A stretch of DNA of 36,977 nt from Deltaproteobacteria bacterium (GCA_031264015.1 JAISET010000079.1:1-36977), one strand, 5' to 3'; shown: positions 1 to 7,577, counted from the stretch's first letter. Notes: generated from the letters alone by a model not told the origin. Made by a program: numbers and translations.

Positions 1-118
1 GCCCCTGCCTGTCGGAGCCCCTGCCTGTCGGAGCCCCTGCCTGTCGGAGCCCCTGCCTGTCGGAGCCCCTGCCTGTCGGAGCCCCTGCCTGTCGGAGCCC
101 CTGCCTGTCGGAGCCCCT
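1..118. repeat. 16-bp tandem repeat array
   Basis: Seven complete, identical head-to-tail copies of a 16-bp unit (gcccctgcctgtcgga) run from base 1 to 112, followed by a six-base partial copy. The array probably begins upstream of the window. It ends inside the stop codon of the minus-strand aldo/keto reductase gene, so it lies in that gene's 3' flank. Sixteen is not a multiple of three, so the array is unlikely to be coding. Confidence 0.95.
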
Positions 119-971
119 ACTTGCCGCCGCCCTCGACGATCCAGCCCTCGGCGTCGAACTCGAAGGGGGGCTTGAGGACGCTGCGGTTCTGGTTCTGGCG
201 GCCGATGCCCTCCATGTCCTCGGGGGTCAGCACGAAGTCGAAGATGGCGGCGTTCTCGCGGACGTGCTCGGGGCTGGAGGCTTTGGGGATGAAGGCCCGG
301 CCGCTCTGGAAGTGCCAGCGCAGCACGATCTGGGCCGGGGTGCGGCCGTGTTTTCTGGCCAGCTTCTGGAAAAACTGGTTCTTTTTAAACTGCCCGCGGC
401 CCAGGGGGCTGTAGGCCTCCACCACCAGGCCCTGGGCGGCGCAGAAGGCCGAGATCCTCTCCTGGGTCAGGTAGGGGTGCAGCTCGATCTGGTTGACCAT
501 GGGCCTGACCTTGGCGATCTTCAGGAGCTCGGCCAGGTGGTTCTCCCGGAAGTTGGAGACGCCGACGGCTTTGACCAGCCCGTCCTCCAGCAGTTTCTCC
601 ATGTCCCCCCAGCATTCCAGGCTCCTGGTCCGGACCGGCCAGTGCAGCAGATAGAGGTCCAGGTAGTCCAGGCGCAGTCTCTCCAGGCTCCTCCGGCAGG
701 CCTCCGCGGTCGCCCCCGCCCCCTGCTCGGAGTTCCAATTCTTGCTGGTGACGAAGTATTCGCCCCGGGCGAGGCCGGTCGCGGCCAGGGCCTCCCCCAG
801 CTCGGACTCGTTCTCGTAGGCCGACGCCGTGTCGAAGCGGCGGTAGCCCGCCTCGGCCGCCGCCAGGACCGCGGTCGCCACCTCGGCTCCGGTCAGGCGC
901 CAGGTGCCCAGCCCCAGCCGGTTTATCCCCGTCCCGTTGGCAAGCTTGATGACGCTGTTGATGTCTGTCAA
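117..971 (-). CDS. Aldo/keto reductase
   Basis: NAD(P)H-dependent carbonyl reductase of the AKR superfamily, 284 residues, a (beta/alpha)8-barrel enzyme of the cytosol, close to the 2,5-diketogluconate reductase group in length and motifs. The AKR catalytic tetrad is complete: Asp47 and Tyr52 (FDTASAYENE), Lys77 (VTSKNWN) and His110 (LLHWPV). The usual 'GVSNF' and 'NQIELHPY' blocks follow, and a C-terminal IPKASSPEHVREN segment fits the cofactor-phosphate binding region. The frame stays open upstream to 1187, but that extension is Arg/Pro-rich and unlike the family. I chose the TTG at 971 because AAGGAG (978-983) sits six bases ahead and homology starts there. The stop is TAG. Substrate cannot be told from sequence. 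Confidence 0.9.
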   Translation of the reverse strand: MTDINSVIKLANGTGINRLGLGTWRLTGAEVATAVLAAAEAGYRRFDTASAYENESELGEALAATGLARGEYFVTSKNWNSEQGAGATAEACRRSLERLRLDYLDLYLLHWPVRTRSLECWGDMEKLLEDGLVKAVGVSNFRENHLAELLKIAKVRPMVNQIELHPYLTQERISAFCAAQGLVVEAYSPLGRGQFKKNQFFQKLARKHGRTPAQIVLRWHFQSGRAFIPKASSPEHVRENAAIFDFVLTPEDMEGIGRQNQNRSVLKPPFEFDAEGWIVEGGGK

Positions 972-1563
972 AGGCTGCTCCTTGCGGGACCGGCCCGGAG
1001 GCGGCCGGGGTAAAGCCGGCCGGCGGCGCGACAAAATCATGTCGTCTGTCCGAACGTCCGGGGCGAAGTATAGCACTTCGGGCCCGGCTTGTAAAAAACC
1101 GGGCCGGGTCCCGCGGGGGGGGGCCGGGAACCGGCGGGCGGCCGCGGTCCGGCGTGGAAAAAGAGGCGCCGGTGTGCTAAAATTCAACGCGGTTGGAAAG
1201 CGTCCCCCCCCGCCCGCCAGGGGGGCGACGGGGAAGCCCCGCCCGCATATTTTGGCGAGGCATCCCCAGGCGGGGCGCCGATTTGGCGACGGCGCCCGGC
1301 CTCCGGCGCCCCGGCGGCGTCAGGTCAGGTCAGGTCAGGTCAGGTCAGGTCAGGTCATGGCGCGGCCGCGTTTCCTCCCCGCCCCCGGCGAAAATAATTT
1401 TTCGCCCGGCCGGGTTGTCGCCCTGTCCGGACAGTGTCGTCATATGCCGGCAAATATTGGCGGTTTCCGACGGTTTCGGCCGGCGTCGAGTTTTCCGGGG
1501 GCCGGGGCGGTTTTTCCGGCGGCGCGGGCGTCTTCCCGGGGCCGCCTGTCTTCCCGAGTTTCC
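972..1563. other. Intergenic region upstream of tRNA-Pyl
   Basis: This stretch of about 590 bases is GC-rich and lies between the divergent aldo/keto reductase and the pyrrolysine locus. Apart from the 5-bp repeat at 1319-1357 I see no gene with convincing codon structure. Long open frames cross it, but they are Arg/Pro/Gly-rich and match nothing. The promoter for the tRNA should lie in its last 150 bases; no clear consensus pair was found. Confidence 0.6.
1319..1357. repeat. Pentanucleotide repeat (GTCAG)n
   Basis: Seven or more perfect copies of the 5-bp unit gtcag/caggt lie in tandem between the aldo/keto reductase and the tRNA-Pyl gene, about 210 bases upstream of the tRNA. A unit not divisible by three in a non-coding spot could vary in length by slippage. 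Any effect on expression is unknown. Confidence 0.95.
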
Positions 1564-1636
1564 GGGGGGTGGATCGGACTTGATCATATGGGCTCTAAAC
1601 CCATACAGCCGGGTGAGACTCCCGGACTCCCCGCCA
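1564..1636 (+). tRNA. pylT: tRNA-Pyl, anticodon CUA
   Basis: Amber-decoding tRNA charged with pyrrolysine by PylS. The 73-base sequence folds into a cloverleaf with the odd features of tRNA-Pyl: 7-bp acceptor (GGGGGGT with ACTCCCC), one base before a 4-bp D stem (GATC/GATC), a 6-base D loop, one base between D and anticodon stems, a 6-bp anticodon stem (TATGGG/CCCATA), loop CTCTAAA with CTA at 1595-1597, a 3-base variable loop, a 5-bp T stem and a T loop TGAGACT lacking the canonical TTC. CCA is encoded, after discriminator G. It closely resembles the Desulfitobacterium hafniense tRNA-Pyl as I remember it. pylSn starts 28 bases downstream. Confidence 0.95.
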
Positions 1637-1664
1637 ATTTCCTTTCCCCCGAGCCGGAGTCCCG

Positions 1665-1994
1665 ATGGCCGAGACCAAGAGATATTTGAGAAAACGGCAG
1701 AACCTTTTGGCCATGGTCGACAAGATCAAGCTCTGGCCCTCCCGCCAGGGGGTGCTGCACGGGGTCAGGGAGGTCCTGCCCACGGCCGGGGGCTTCAGGG
1801 TGACCACCCACTGCGGGCTGGTCTTCTCCGTCAGGGACTCGCCCAACTCCAGGGCGGCCAGGTGGCTCAGGGCCAAGCAGTACGCCCACTCCTGCCCCGC
1901 CTGCCGGGTGCCCGACTGGAAGATGTCCAAGTACGGCGCCACGGTCTTCTCCAAGCAGATGGGCCGCATGCTGGAGCGGGAGGGCCGGGAGTAG
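1665..1994 (+). CDS. pylSn: Pyrrolysyl-tRNA synthetase N-terminal protein PylSn
   Basis: Separate N-terminal subunit found in bacteria with split PylS; it binds tRNA-Pyl tightly and raises the specificity of charging by PylSc. The 109-residue product has the family landmarks: LWPSRQGVLHGVR near residue 25, a THCG block, SRAARWLRAKQ near residue 64 and C-x-x-C-R-x-P-D-W-K-x-x-KYGAT near residues 78-92. The conserved Cys and His residues fit the zinc-binding site known for this domain. A GGAG at 1656-1659 sets the ATG. It follows pylT by 28 bases and precedes pylSc by 201 bases. The stop is TAG, the codon the system itself decodes; read-through would add about 49 residues, mostly 15-bp-repeat sequence, before TGA. 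Confidence 0.93.
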   Translation: MAETKRYLRKRQNLLAMVDKIKLWPSRQGVLHGVREVLPTAGGFRVTTHCGLVFSVRDSPNSRAARWLRAKQYAHSCPACRVPDWKMSKYGATVFSKQMGRMLEREGRE

Positions 1995-2014
1995 GGCGCC
2001 TTCCGTCCGCCGGT

Positions 2015-2074
2015 CCTGACGCCGGACGGCCTGACGCCGGCTGGCCTGACGCCGGACGGCCTGACGCCGACGGG
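2015..2074. repeat. 15-bp tandem repeat between pylSn and pylSc
   Basis: Four near-perfect copies of a 15-bp unit (cctgacgccggacgg) lie just after the TAG stop of pylSn. The unit is divisible by three and the frame stays open past the TAG, so amber read-through would translate it as repeats of the type LTPDG. I take it as intergenic. Confidence 0.9.
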
Positions 2075-2195
2075 CCGGCTTATGGCGACGGCCGGTCGGC
2101 TGACGAATGGTGACGGGGGGCGGCTGATTCTTTTCGTTGGATGAGAATGGCATACAGTTTATAACTTCCTCTTTTTCTAGGCTTTTGGTGTTTAA

Positions 2196-3038
2196 TTGAC
2201 TTTTCCTTACACAGGCGAGCAGCTGGGCAGGCTCCGGGACCTCGGGGCCGCCGAGGGCGAGCTCGGGGCGACTTTCCCGGGGTTCCCCGAGAGGGACAAG
2301 GCCTTCCTCGTCCTGCGGAAAAAGCTCGCGGCCTCCGTCAGGCGGGAGATCGGGCTCTGCTTCCAAAACGGGGCCAGGCCCCCGGTGGAAACAATCTCCG
2401 AGACCCTCTGCCGCAGCCTGTCGGGGCTGGGCTTCGTCCAGGTCTCCACCCCCGTCATCATGAGCCGGGCCCGCCTTGTCAAGATGGGGCTGGAGGGCGA
2501 CCCTTTGCTGGCCGACCAGGTCTTCTGGCTCGACGAGAAGCGCTGCCTGCGCCCCATGCTGGCCCCGCACCTCTACGAGTACATGCTCGACGTCCAGAGG
2601 CTCAGGCCGGGCAAAGTCTTCGGGCTCTTCGAGGTGGGCCCCTGCTTTCGCAAGGAAAGCCAGGGCTCCAGGCACAGCGGCGAGTTCACCATGCTCAACC
2701 TGGTGGAGGTGGGCCTGCCGGAGGAGACCAGGGAGGCCCGCCTGGAGGCCTTGGCCGCCCGCCTGCTGGGGGACGTCTCCCTGGGGGGCTGGAGTCTGGA
2801 GACGACCGACTCCTCGGTCTACGGCCGGACCGTGGACATCGTCGACAAGAACGGCCTGGAGCTGGCCTCCTGCTCCATGGGCCCCCACCCCCTGGACAAG
2901 GCCTGGGGCTTCGAGGGGACCTGGCTGGGGATAGGCCTGGGCCTGGAGAGGCTGGCCATGTCCCTCGCCGGCCTCGACCGCCTGAGCCCCGTGGCCAGGG
3001 GCTTCGGGAGGGTGGCCGGCCGGACGTTAAGCCTCTGA
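2196..3038 (+). CDS. pylSc: Pyrrolysyl-tRNA synthetase catalytic subunit PylSc
   Basis: Class II aminoacyl-tRNA synthetase core that activates pyrrolysine and joins it to tRNA-Pyl; 280 residues, close to the roughly 290 of known bacterial PylSc. Seen motifs: GFVQVSTPVIMSRARLVKM, QVFWLDEKRCLRPMLAPHLY (motif 2 lead-in), CFRKESQG with SGEFTMLNLVEVG, GRTVDIVD, and motif 3 GIGLGLERLAM. The start is a TTG at 2196 with a weak GGTG five bases upstream; family alignment ends close to here, so little or nothing is missing. The first six codons and the 70 bases before them are AT-rich, unlike the rest of the gene. The gene ends in TGA, and its 3' end (from about 2785) is duplicated, in decayed form, at 5531-5810. 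Confidence 0.93.
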   Translation: MTFPYTGEQLGRLRDLGAAEGELGATFPGFPERDKAFLVLRKKLAASVRREIGLCFQNGARPPVETISETLCRSLSGLGFVQVSTPVIMSRARLVKMGLEGDPLLADQVFWLDEKRCLRPMLAPHLYEYMLDVQRLRPGKVFGLFEVGPCFRKESQGSRHSGEFTMLNLVEVGLPEETREARLEALAARLLGDVSLGGWSLETTDSSVYGRTVDIVDKNGLELASCSMGPHPLDKAWGFEGTWLGIGLGLERLAMSLAGLDRLSPVARGFGRVAGRTLSL

Positions 3039-3731
3039 GTAAATTTTTGGAGCGCAGTTTGTTTTGATGGTGGCGGTCTGGAGCAGGCGTTGTGGGATGG
3101 TCAAGAGTCGATGGAGTGGCAGCGAGTCGGCTGAGTTAATTTTTAATAAAAATGGCTGTTGTAAATGCCTAATGCAATATTTAATATGTACATTATGGTT
3201 GCATGAGTGGAAAATTAATGCAGTTTATCGTAATTAACCAAAAGATGTTTTGAAAGTGTTTTCTCGTCCATTTTGGTAGTGCCAATGCGGTTTTAGGTCA
3301 TTCCGAGGGTTTTTGCGTTGGGAAAAGCATTGCCTGGCGGCCCGACCTTCCGCAGGGTTGCTGGTGTTTGAGGATAATTTCCTACTTAAAATTATGGCGA
3401 AAAAACTTGACGGCGCTTGAACTACTATGGTAATATTTAATTGAGGGTAGAGACGATTTAAAAATGAGCTGACGATGAAATTCTATAAATACTCCTACCG
3501 TGTGAGGATTGACTTTTTCTATCAATGTTTGCTCAGAATAGCCTGGAATCGTCTATGTTAGAGCTTACGTCAGCCATCATTTTCTACATATTAACTGTAA
3601 ACGTGAATTTTTTTGCCTATGCGGGGTATTGATTTTTAGCTTGTAGTTTTTTGTGTCTTCTGCAGAGTCATAGATGATAATCCTTGAACTATTATGATTT
3701 TTAAATTATAAAAAAAGAAAATGAGAATCAT
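3039..3731. other. AT-rich non-coding stretch after pylSc
   Basis: Composition changes abruptly about ten bases after the pylSc stop from GC-rich to AT-rich. I see no gene in these roughly 690 bases. A promoter-like pair at 3407-3436 faces the nuclease gene. The stretch continues into that gene without a further composition break, so the two probably arrived together. Confidence 0.65.
3407..3436 (+). promoter_or_regulatory. Possible sigma-70 promoter
   Basis: TTGACG (3407-3412), an 18-base spacer and TAATAT (3431-3436) form a good sigma-70-like pair. It would give a leader of about 290 bases before the nuclease gene at 3732, long enough that the pair could be fortuitous in AT-rich DNA. Confidence 0.45.
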
Positions 3732-4832
3732 ATGTGCAAAGATGACGATGTTCGCGCTCCTTATCCTGCTTCCGAGGAATACGGAAAAGAAAAAGTAGTC
3801 GTTAGAACTCTCCCTGCGAGCGAGGACGGAGTTTTTAAAACAATATTAACTCAAGCTGGAGCAGAAACGACCTTACGAGAATTTACGTCTGATATTTTAG
3901 ATTTTCAATTCTCAGATATAACTGTTACAAAGAACGATGTGTCTGTAGAGAATACCAGTGATAAACGTGTAGTATTTGATATTGTTTGCACATCCAAAAT
4001 TGAAAATAAACAGTTTAATATTGAAATGCAGACATACTCAATGCTTGGCGATAATTCTTTCAACCATCATATCAATCTCCGTGCAAGGTCTGTTTTTTAC
4101 GTGTCTAAATTGCATGCTGATCAGCCTGCTCGTGGCAACGATAATTATCACAAATTTATGGGTACCTTTCTGATTTGTGTTTGCAATTATCGGGTCTTCG
4201 AGTGGAAGAAGTATGATTATAACAAAGCTAATTATTCTATTCTCGAGCACTTTTTATATCGCACTAAAGATGGTAAAGAATTATCTGACATGACGAATGT
4301 GATCTTTGTCGATTTGACTCAGGCCAAGAAAATTGCGACACGGCCTGTTGAGGAAATGACTAAGATTGAAAAGTGGGTGGTGTTTTTTGGTCTAACGGGC
4401 AATCCGTTATATCGGGAAAAAATTGAACTAATTGCAAATAGCAAGGAGGGTATTAAAGTGGCGCTGCAGAATTTGGATAACATCAGTACTAATGAAGACG
4501 AACGCATAAAATTTCGCCAGCGTCGTAAAGAAGCTGATGCACTTGCCATTAAAAATAACCTGGTTCAGAGCCTAATGACTGATATTGCCGCTTTCAAATT
4601 CAAGGCTGCCACTGCCGAAGCCAAGGCTGCCACTGCCGAAGCCGAGATTGCCGCTGTCAAAGCCGAGGTTGCCGCTTTCAAATTCAAGGCTGCCGCTGCC
4701 GAAGCCAAGGTTGCCGCTGCCGAAGCCGAGATTGCCAAGTTTGCCGTTGTTAATGCTGAGAATGAGAAACTTAAGGCTGAGATTGAGGACTTTAAGACTA
4801 AGTTTGTTGAGAATGTGGAGACGAAGAAGTAG
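3732..4832 (+). CDS. Rpn-type PD-(D/E)XK nuclease/putative transposase
   Basis: A 366-residue protein of the PD-(D/E)XK family (PDDEXK_2, Rpn/recombination-promoting nuclease group). Members nick or cut DNA and promote RecA-independent recombination in E. coli; the role here is inferred from family. Residues about 20-270 carry the fold: FKTILTQ with a following DILDF, then VVFDIVCTSK and NIEMQ, giving the Asp and Glu-x-Gln active-site residues, then HHINLRARSVFYVSKL and a GLTGNPLYREKI helix. The last 90 residues are an Ala/Glu/Lys heptad coiled coil (units such as AATAEAK) encoded by 21-bp repeats. The gene is AT-rich against a GC-rich chromosome and ends in TAG. The ribosome site is weak. 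It lies between the true and decayed pylSc 3' ends. Confidence 0.8.
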   Translation: MCKDDDVRAPYPASEEYGKEKVVVRTLPASEDGVFKTILTQAGAETTLREFTSDILDFQFSDITVTKNDVSVENTSDKRVVFDIVCTSKIENKQFNIEMQTYSMLGDNSFNHHINLRARSVFYVSKLHADQPARGNDNYHKFMGTFLICVCNYRVFEWKKYDYNKANYSILEHFLYRTKDGKELSDMTNVIFVDLTQAKKIATRPVEEMTKIEKWVVFFGLTGNPLYREKIELIANSKEGIKVALQNLDNISTNEDERIKFRQRRKEADALAIKNNLVQSLMTDIAAFKFKAATAEAKAATAEAEIAAVKAEVAAFKFKAAAAEAKVAAAEAEIAKFAVVNAENEKLKAEIEDFKTKFVENVETKK

Positions 4833-5530
4833 TTTTGTCCAAAAAAAAGAAAAAAGATGAAGAATGGCTGAGACATCACCAATAATATAAGATTGTTATG
4901 AATATTGTCTTTATAAATTTTCCGCTTAAGAAGATGCTAGATTATGTTAAGGATGTTAAAGTTAAAAAAATCATAAAATTTTAATCCTGTTGCTGATAAG
5001 TTCTGATCAATCTGTCGAAAGTTAATCTTATCGCATTTGAGACTGATTTAGTTGAATAGAAATATTTTCTGTTGTAAAAAAACTGCGACGTCTTTACTGT
5101 AAAATAGGTATTTTGGTTAATTTGCGCTTATGATGTAGATCAGTCAAGATTTTGAGAATGTCATATGGCCGAATTAGACTAATTCAGTGATTTTAGCATG
5201 TCTAGACCTACTTAAAGTGCGTTAGACTCCTGTTAAGCTGAGTCTAAATTTTGGAAGGTAGGCGCGCGGTTCCGCCTTCGTTATTGCAATTTCGCCGACT
5301 AGAATCGGGTGACAAAAAGGTTTGACAGCCTTTTGACTATTCCGTCTGTTTGAGAATCTGACAGAAAAGACAGCTTTTATCAAAGTCGCAATCAAATTTA
5401 CTGGAAGGTGGATATATCTGTTTTATTTTTTGCCATGCTTGACTTCATTTCAATAACGCCCTGCCACTCCCTCTTTTCGCCAGATTAAATTTAATCAAAC
5501 TTTGTTGGCTAGTTAGTCTAATAAAATTCA
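4833..5530. other. AT-rich non-coding stretch after the nuclease gene
   Basis: About 700 bases with no credible gene on either strand. It contains a small palindrome near 5172-5186 (GAATTA-gac-TAATTC) and a cluster of tctaa/ttaga words around 5170-5250. I found no terminal inverted repeats that would mark this and the nuclease gene as a standard insertion sequence. It ends sharply where the second pylSc fragment begins. Confidence 0.6.
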
Positions 5531-5810
5531 ATCTCCGGAGGTCTGGCGCGGCTGGAGACGACAGAGTCCTTGGTCCGCGGCCGGACCGTGGACATTGTCG
5601 ACAAGAACGGCCTGGAGCTGGTCTCCTGCTCCATGTGCCCCCACTCCCCGGACAGGACCCGGGTGGCTTCGAGGGGGACCTGGCTGGGCGTCGGCCCGGG
5701 CCTGGAGAGGCTGGCCATGCCCCTCGCCGGTCTCGACCGCCTGAGCACCGTTGCCAGTGGTTTCGGGAGGGCGGCAGGCTGGGCTTTAAGCCTCCGAGTA
5801 AATTTTATTA
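5531..5810 (+). pseudogene. Decayed duplicate of the pylSc 3' end
   Basis: This stretch aligns with about 2785-3050, the last 80-odd codons of pylSc plus its first bases of 3' flank. Shared peptides include GRTVDIVDKNGLELVS, GTWLGVGPGLERLAM and DRLSTVASGFGRAAG. I judge by eye about 85% nucleotide identity. It has no start, the tyrosine before GRTVD is changed to Arg or lost, three bases are gained near 5660, and the normal stop has mutated (tga to cga), so the frame runs on to 5833. Only motif 3 and the C-terminal part of the fold remain, so it cannot be an active synthetase. The two copies bracket the AT-rich nuclease region. Confidence 0.88.
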
Positions 5811-5972
5811 ACTTTGGGCGAGTAAATCATTGACATCGTTCCTCCTTCCTTCTAATGTCTCCCCAATGGCATTAACAACGTTCGGACGGGCGTCCGCATA
5901 AGTTTCCCGCGGGTTTTTCCCCGGGCCATGGACGTTCCCGATTTGGCGGACAGCCTGGCAAGGAGAACTTAA

Positions 5973-6218
5973 ATCGGGCGGCCGCGGGCGGGAAACGAGT
6001 CAAAAAAGTTTCGGGAGGCGGCCAGGCCCGCGCAGGCCAAGGCGGCCGCGGCCAAAGCCGCGGCTGAAGCGAATGTTGCTGTTGCTGTTGCCGAAGCGGA
6101 GGCTGCCGCGGCAGAATTTTTGAAAGCTGAACTGGAGGCAAAAATTGACGCCTTCAAGGCCGTGACCGCCGGGCAGAAACAGCTTTCGGCGAGGAAAAAA
6201 GGAGGGGGATTCCCATGA
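5973..6218 (+). pseudogene. 5'-truncated copy 1 of small coiled-coil gene
   Basis: An open frame with no ATG runs from a TAA at 5970 to a TGA that overlaps the next gene's ATG (ATGA at 6215-6218). It encodes an Ala/Glu/Lys-rich helix (AKAAAAKAAAEANVAVA) and ends in AFKAVTAGQKQLSARKK, which matches the end of copy 2 (AKAVIAGRKQLSAGKK). It therefore looks like the 3' part of a first tandem copy whose 5' end is gone. An AGGAG at 5961-5965 precedes only an ATC at 5973, so translation from a rare start is possible but not supported. Confidence 0.6.
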
Positions 6219-6661
6219 CGGATAAGTTTCCGCGGGACATAAACACCGAGGAGGAGCGGGATGGAGAACACCGCCTGCGTCGCTTGCACATGATGGACGA
6301 ATACTTTGATAAAAAAGTGAGCGAGAAAATAAAAAATGCTCAAAAGGAGCTCGAAGCTAGCAAAGTCAAGCATACAGCCGCAGAAATAATGCTTACAGCC
6401 GCAGAAATCAAGCATGCAGACGCAGAAATAATGCTTGCAGCCGCAGAAACCAAGCTTGCAGCCGCGGTAGTCAAGCTTAAAGGTGAAAGAGCCAAGTTTG
6501 ACGCCATGGCAAAATATCATGCCGACGCCAAAGCCAGGGGGGTCTATGACGATGCCGCGGTTGAGGAGCTCGACGCCATGTTCAGCGAAGCCAAGGCCGT
6601 GATCGCCGGGCGGAAACAGCTTTCGGCGGGGAAAAAATGCGGGGCTCCCCATGACGGATAA
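6215..6661 (+). CDS. Small heptad-repeat coiled-coil protein (copy 2)
   Basis: A 148-residue hydrophilic protein of unknown function, the only intact member of a three-copy tandem family. It starts MTDKFPRDINTEEERDG, with GGAGG upstream and ATGA overlap with copy 1. Residues about 48-90 are five 7-residue units (HTAAEIM, LTAAEIK, HADAEIM, LAAAETK, LAAAVVK) encoded by 21-bp repeats, a classic coiled coil. The end is DAMFSEAKAVIAGRKQLSAGKK. The heptads resemble the coiled-coil tail of the nuclease at 3732-4832, so the family may have come from such tails; that is inference. There is no signal peptide or membrane segment. Confidence 0.6.
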   Translation: MTDKFPRDINTEEERDGEHRLRRLHMMDEYFDKKVSEKIKNAQKELEASKVKHTAAEIMLTAAEIKHADAEIMLAAAETKLAAAVVKLKGERAKFDAMAKYHADAKARGVYDDAAVEELDAMFSEAKAVIAGRKQLSAGKKCGAPHDG

Positions 6662-7027
6662 GTTTCCGCGGGACATAAATGCCGAGGAGGAACGGGACGG
6701 ATAACTCCGCCTGCGTCGCTCGCGCATGACGGACGAATACTTTGATGGAAAAGCGGGCGAGAAAATAGAAAATGCTCAAAAGGAGCTCGAAGCTGGCAAA
6801 GTCAAGCATGAAGTCTTAAAAGCCAAGTTTGCAGCTGTAATAGACAGGATTGCCGACATGGAAGCCAAATATGCCGCCGACAAAGCTTTGGCGTCGTTTT
6901 CGACAGCGCCGAAGCTGAAGAACTGGAGGCCATGTTTAACGAGGCCAAAGAAGCTCCTGCCGAACAAAAGCAGCCTCGGCCTCGAAAAAGGCCGGGGCGC
7001 TTCAAGGGAGAGACGGATGTCGGATAA
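6651..7027 (+). pseudogene. Damaged copy 3 of coiled-coil gene
   Basis: It begins MTDKFPRDINAEEERDG like copy 2, then hits TAA where copy 2 has GAA. The frame resumes (an ATG at 6726 gives MTDEYFDGKAGEKIENAQ), and near 6890 one base is missing relative to copy 2. Restoring it gives VVFDSAEAEELEAMFNEAKEAP, parallel to VYDDAAVEELDAMFSEAKAV, and an end at TAA 7025-7027. One nonsense mutation plus one frameshift make this a pseudogene, though a shorter product from 6726 could still be made. The duplication period is about 436 bases. Confidence 0.72.
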
Positions 7028-7425
7028 TCGAGGAGCCGGCCAAAGTCGTCCGGGACTCGGAGGACGAGGGCTGGATCCGTCGCCTCGCGACTTTCATTTT
7101 CAACATTTATGGGCATGAATTCAAAACTCTTTTGGACATGGAGGCGGAATGCCTCCCGCGGCCGCGAGCCGGGCTTGTCGATCTCGAGGCCGGCGCCTCG
7201 AAAGCCGAATTGACGTCCGGGGGCGACGACGACTATGATGACGACGGCGACGACGCCCGGCCCGGGCCCGCGGGGGCCCGGGCCGCGTCGGATGCGTTGA
7301 AAGCCGGGCCCGCCGCCCGAGGAGCCGCGAGCATTCGGTTGGGCGCCGGGCTTTTGACCGAGGGCGTCGGGCGGGAGGGGATGAAAGCCGGGGCCAGGGC
7401 TTTGGAAAGCGTCGTCCCCCCGTGA
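7017..7425 (+). pseudogene. Hypothetical gene, probably frameshifted at its 5' end
   Basis: An ATG at 7017 with AAGGGAG six bases upstream opens a frame with poor composition. One frame over, from about 7021 to the TGA at 7423-7425, the codons have G/C-rich third positions and a protein-like sequence: EEPAKVVRDSEDEGWIRRL, then a hydrophobic FIFNIYGHEF, then an acidic GDDDYDDDGDD run and a Gly/Ala-rich tail. A single-base slip just after the ATG would join start and body into about 135 residues. Alternatively translation starts at TTG 7132 or ATG 7138 and gives under 100 residues. I recognise no family. Confidence 0.4.
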
Positions 7426-7577
7426 GAAATCGCTCCCGGCCGCCGGCGGCCCGGGGGAAAAAACCACCCGGGCGGAGCGAGGCCGGACGAGACTTCCCAA
7501 GCCCCGCCCGGAATAATAAAGAAAGGAACCCCGCGGCGGCCGCCGGGAAAAGCGGCGGGCCCGCTGGTGAGAATAAC

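Noticed and set aside
1-118. CRISPR array
   Set aside because: The 16-bp units are contiguous, with no spacers, and no cas genes are present.
904-2113. Long open frames across the region upstream of and over tRNA-Pyl and pylSn
   Set aside because: They are Arg/Pro/Gly-rich shadows in high-GC DNA, overlap the tRNA and pylSn in other frames, and show no family motif.
1992-2144. Amber read-through extension of pylSn
   Set aside because: The frame stays open for about 49 codons after TAG, but they are 15-bp repeat sequence and known PylSn proteins end near here.
3039-5530. A standard insertion sequence around the nuclease gene
   Set aside because: No terminal inverted repeats or target-site duplication were found at the AT-rich borders; only the pylSc duplication marks them.
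5531-5833. A second, functional PylSc-like protein
   Set aside because: It lacks a start, motifs 1 and 2 and the normal stop, and aligns only with the end of pylSc.
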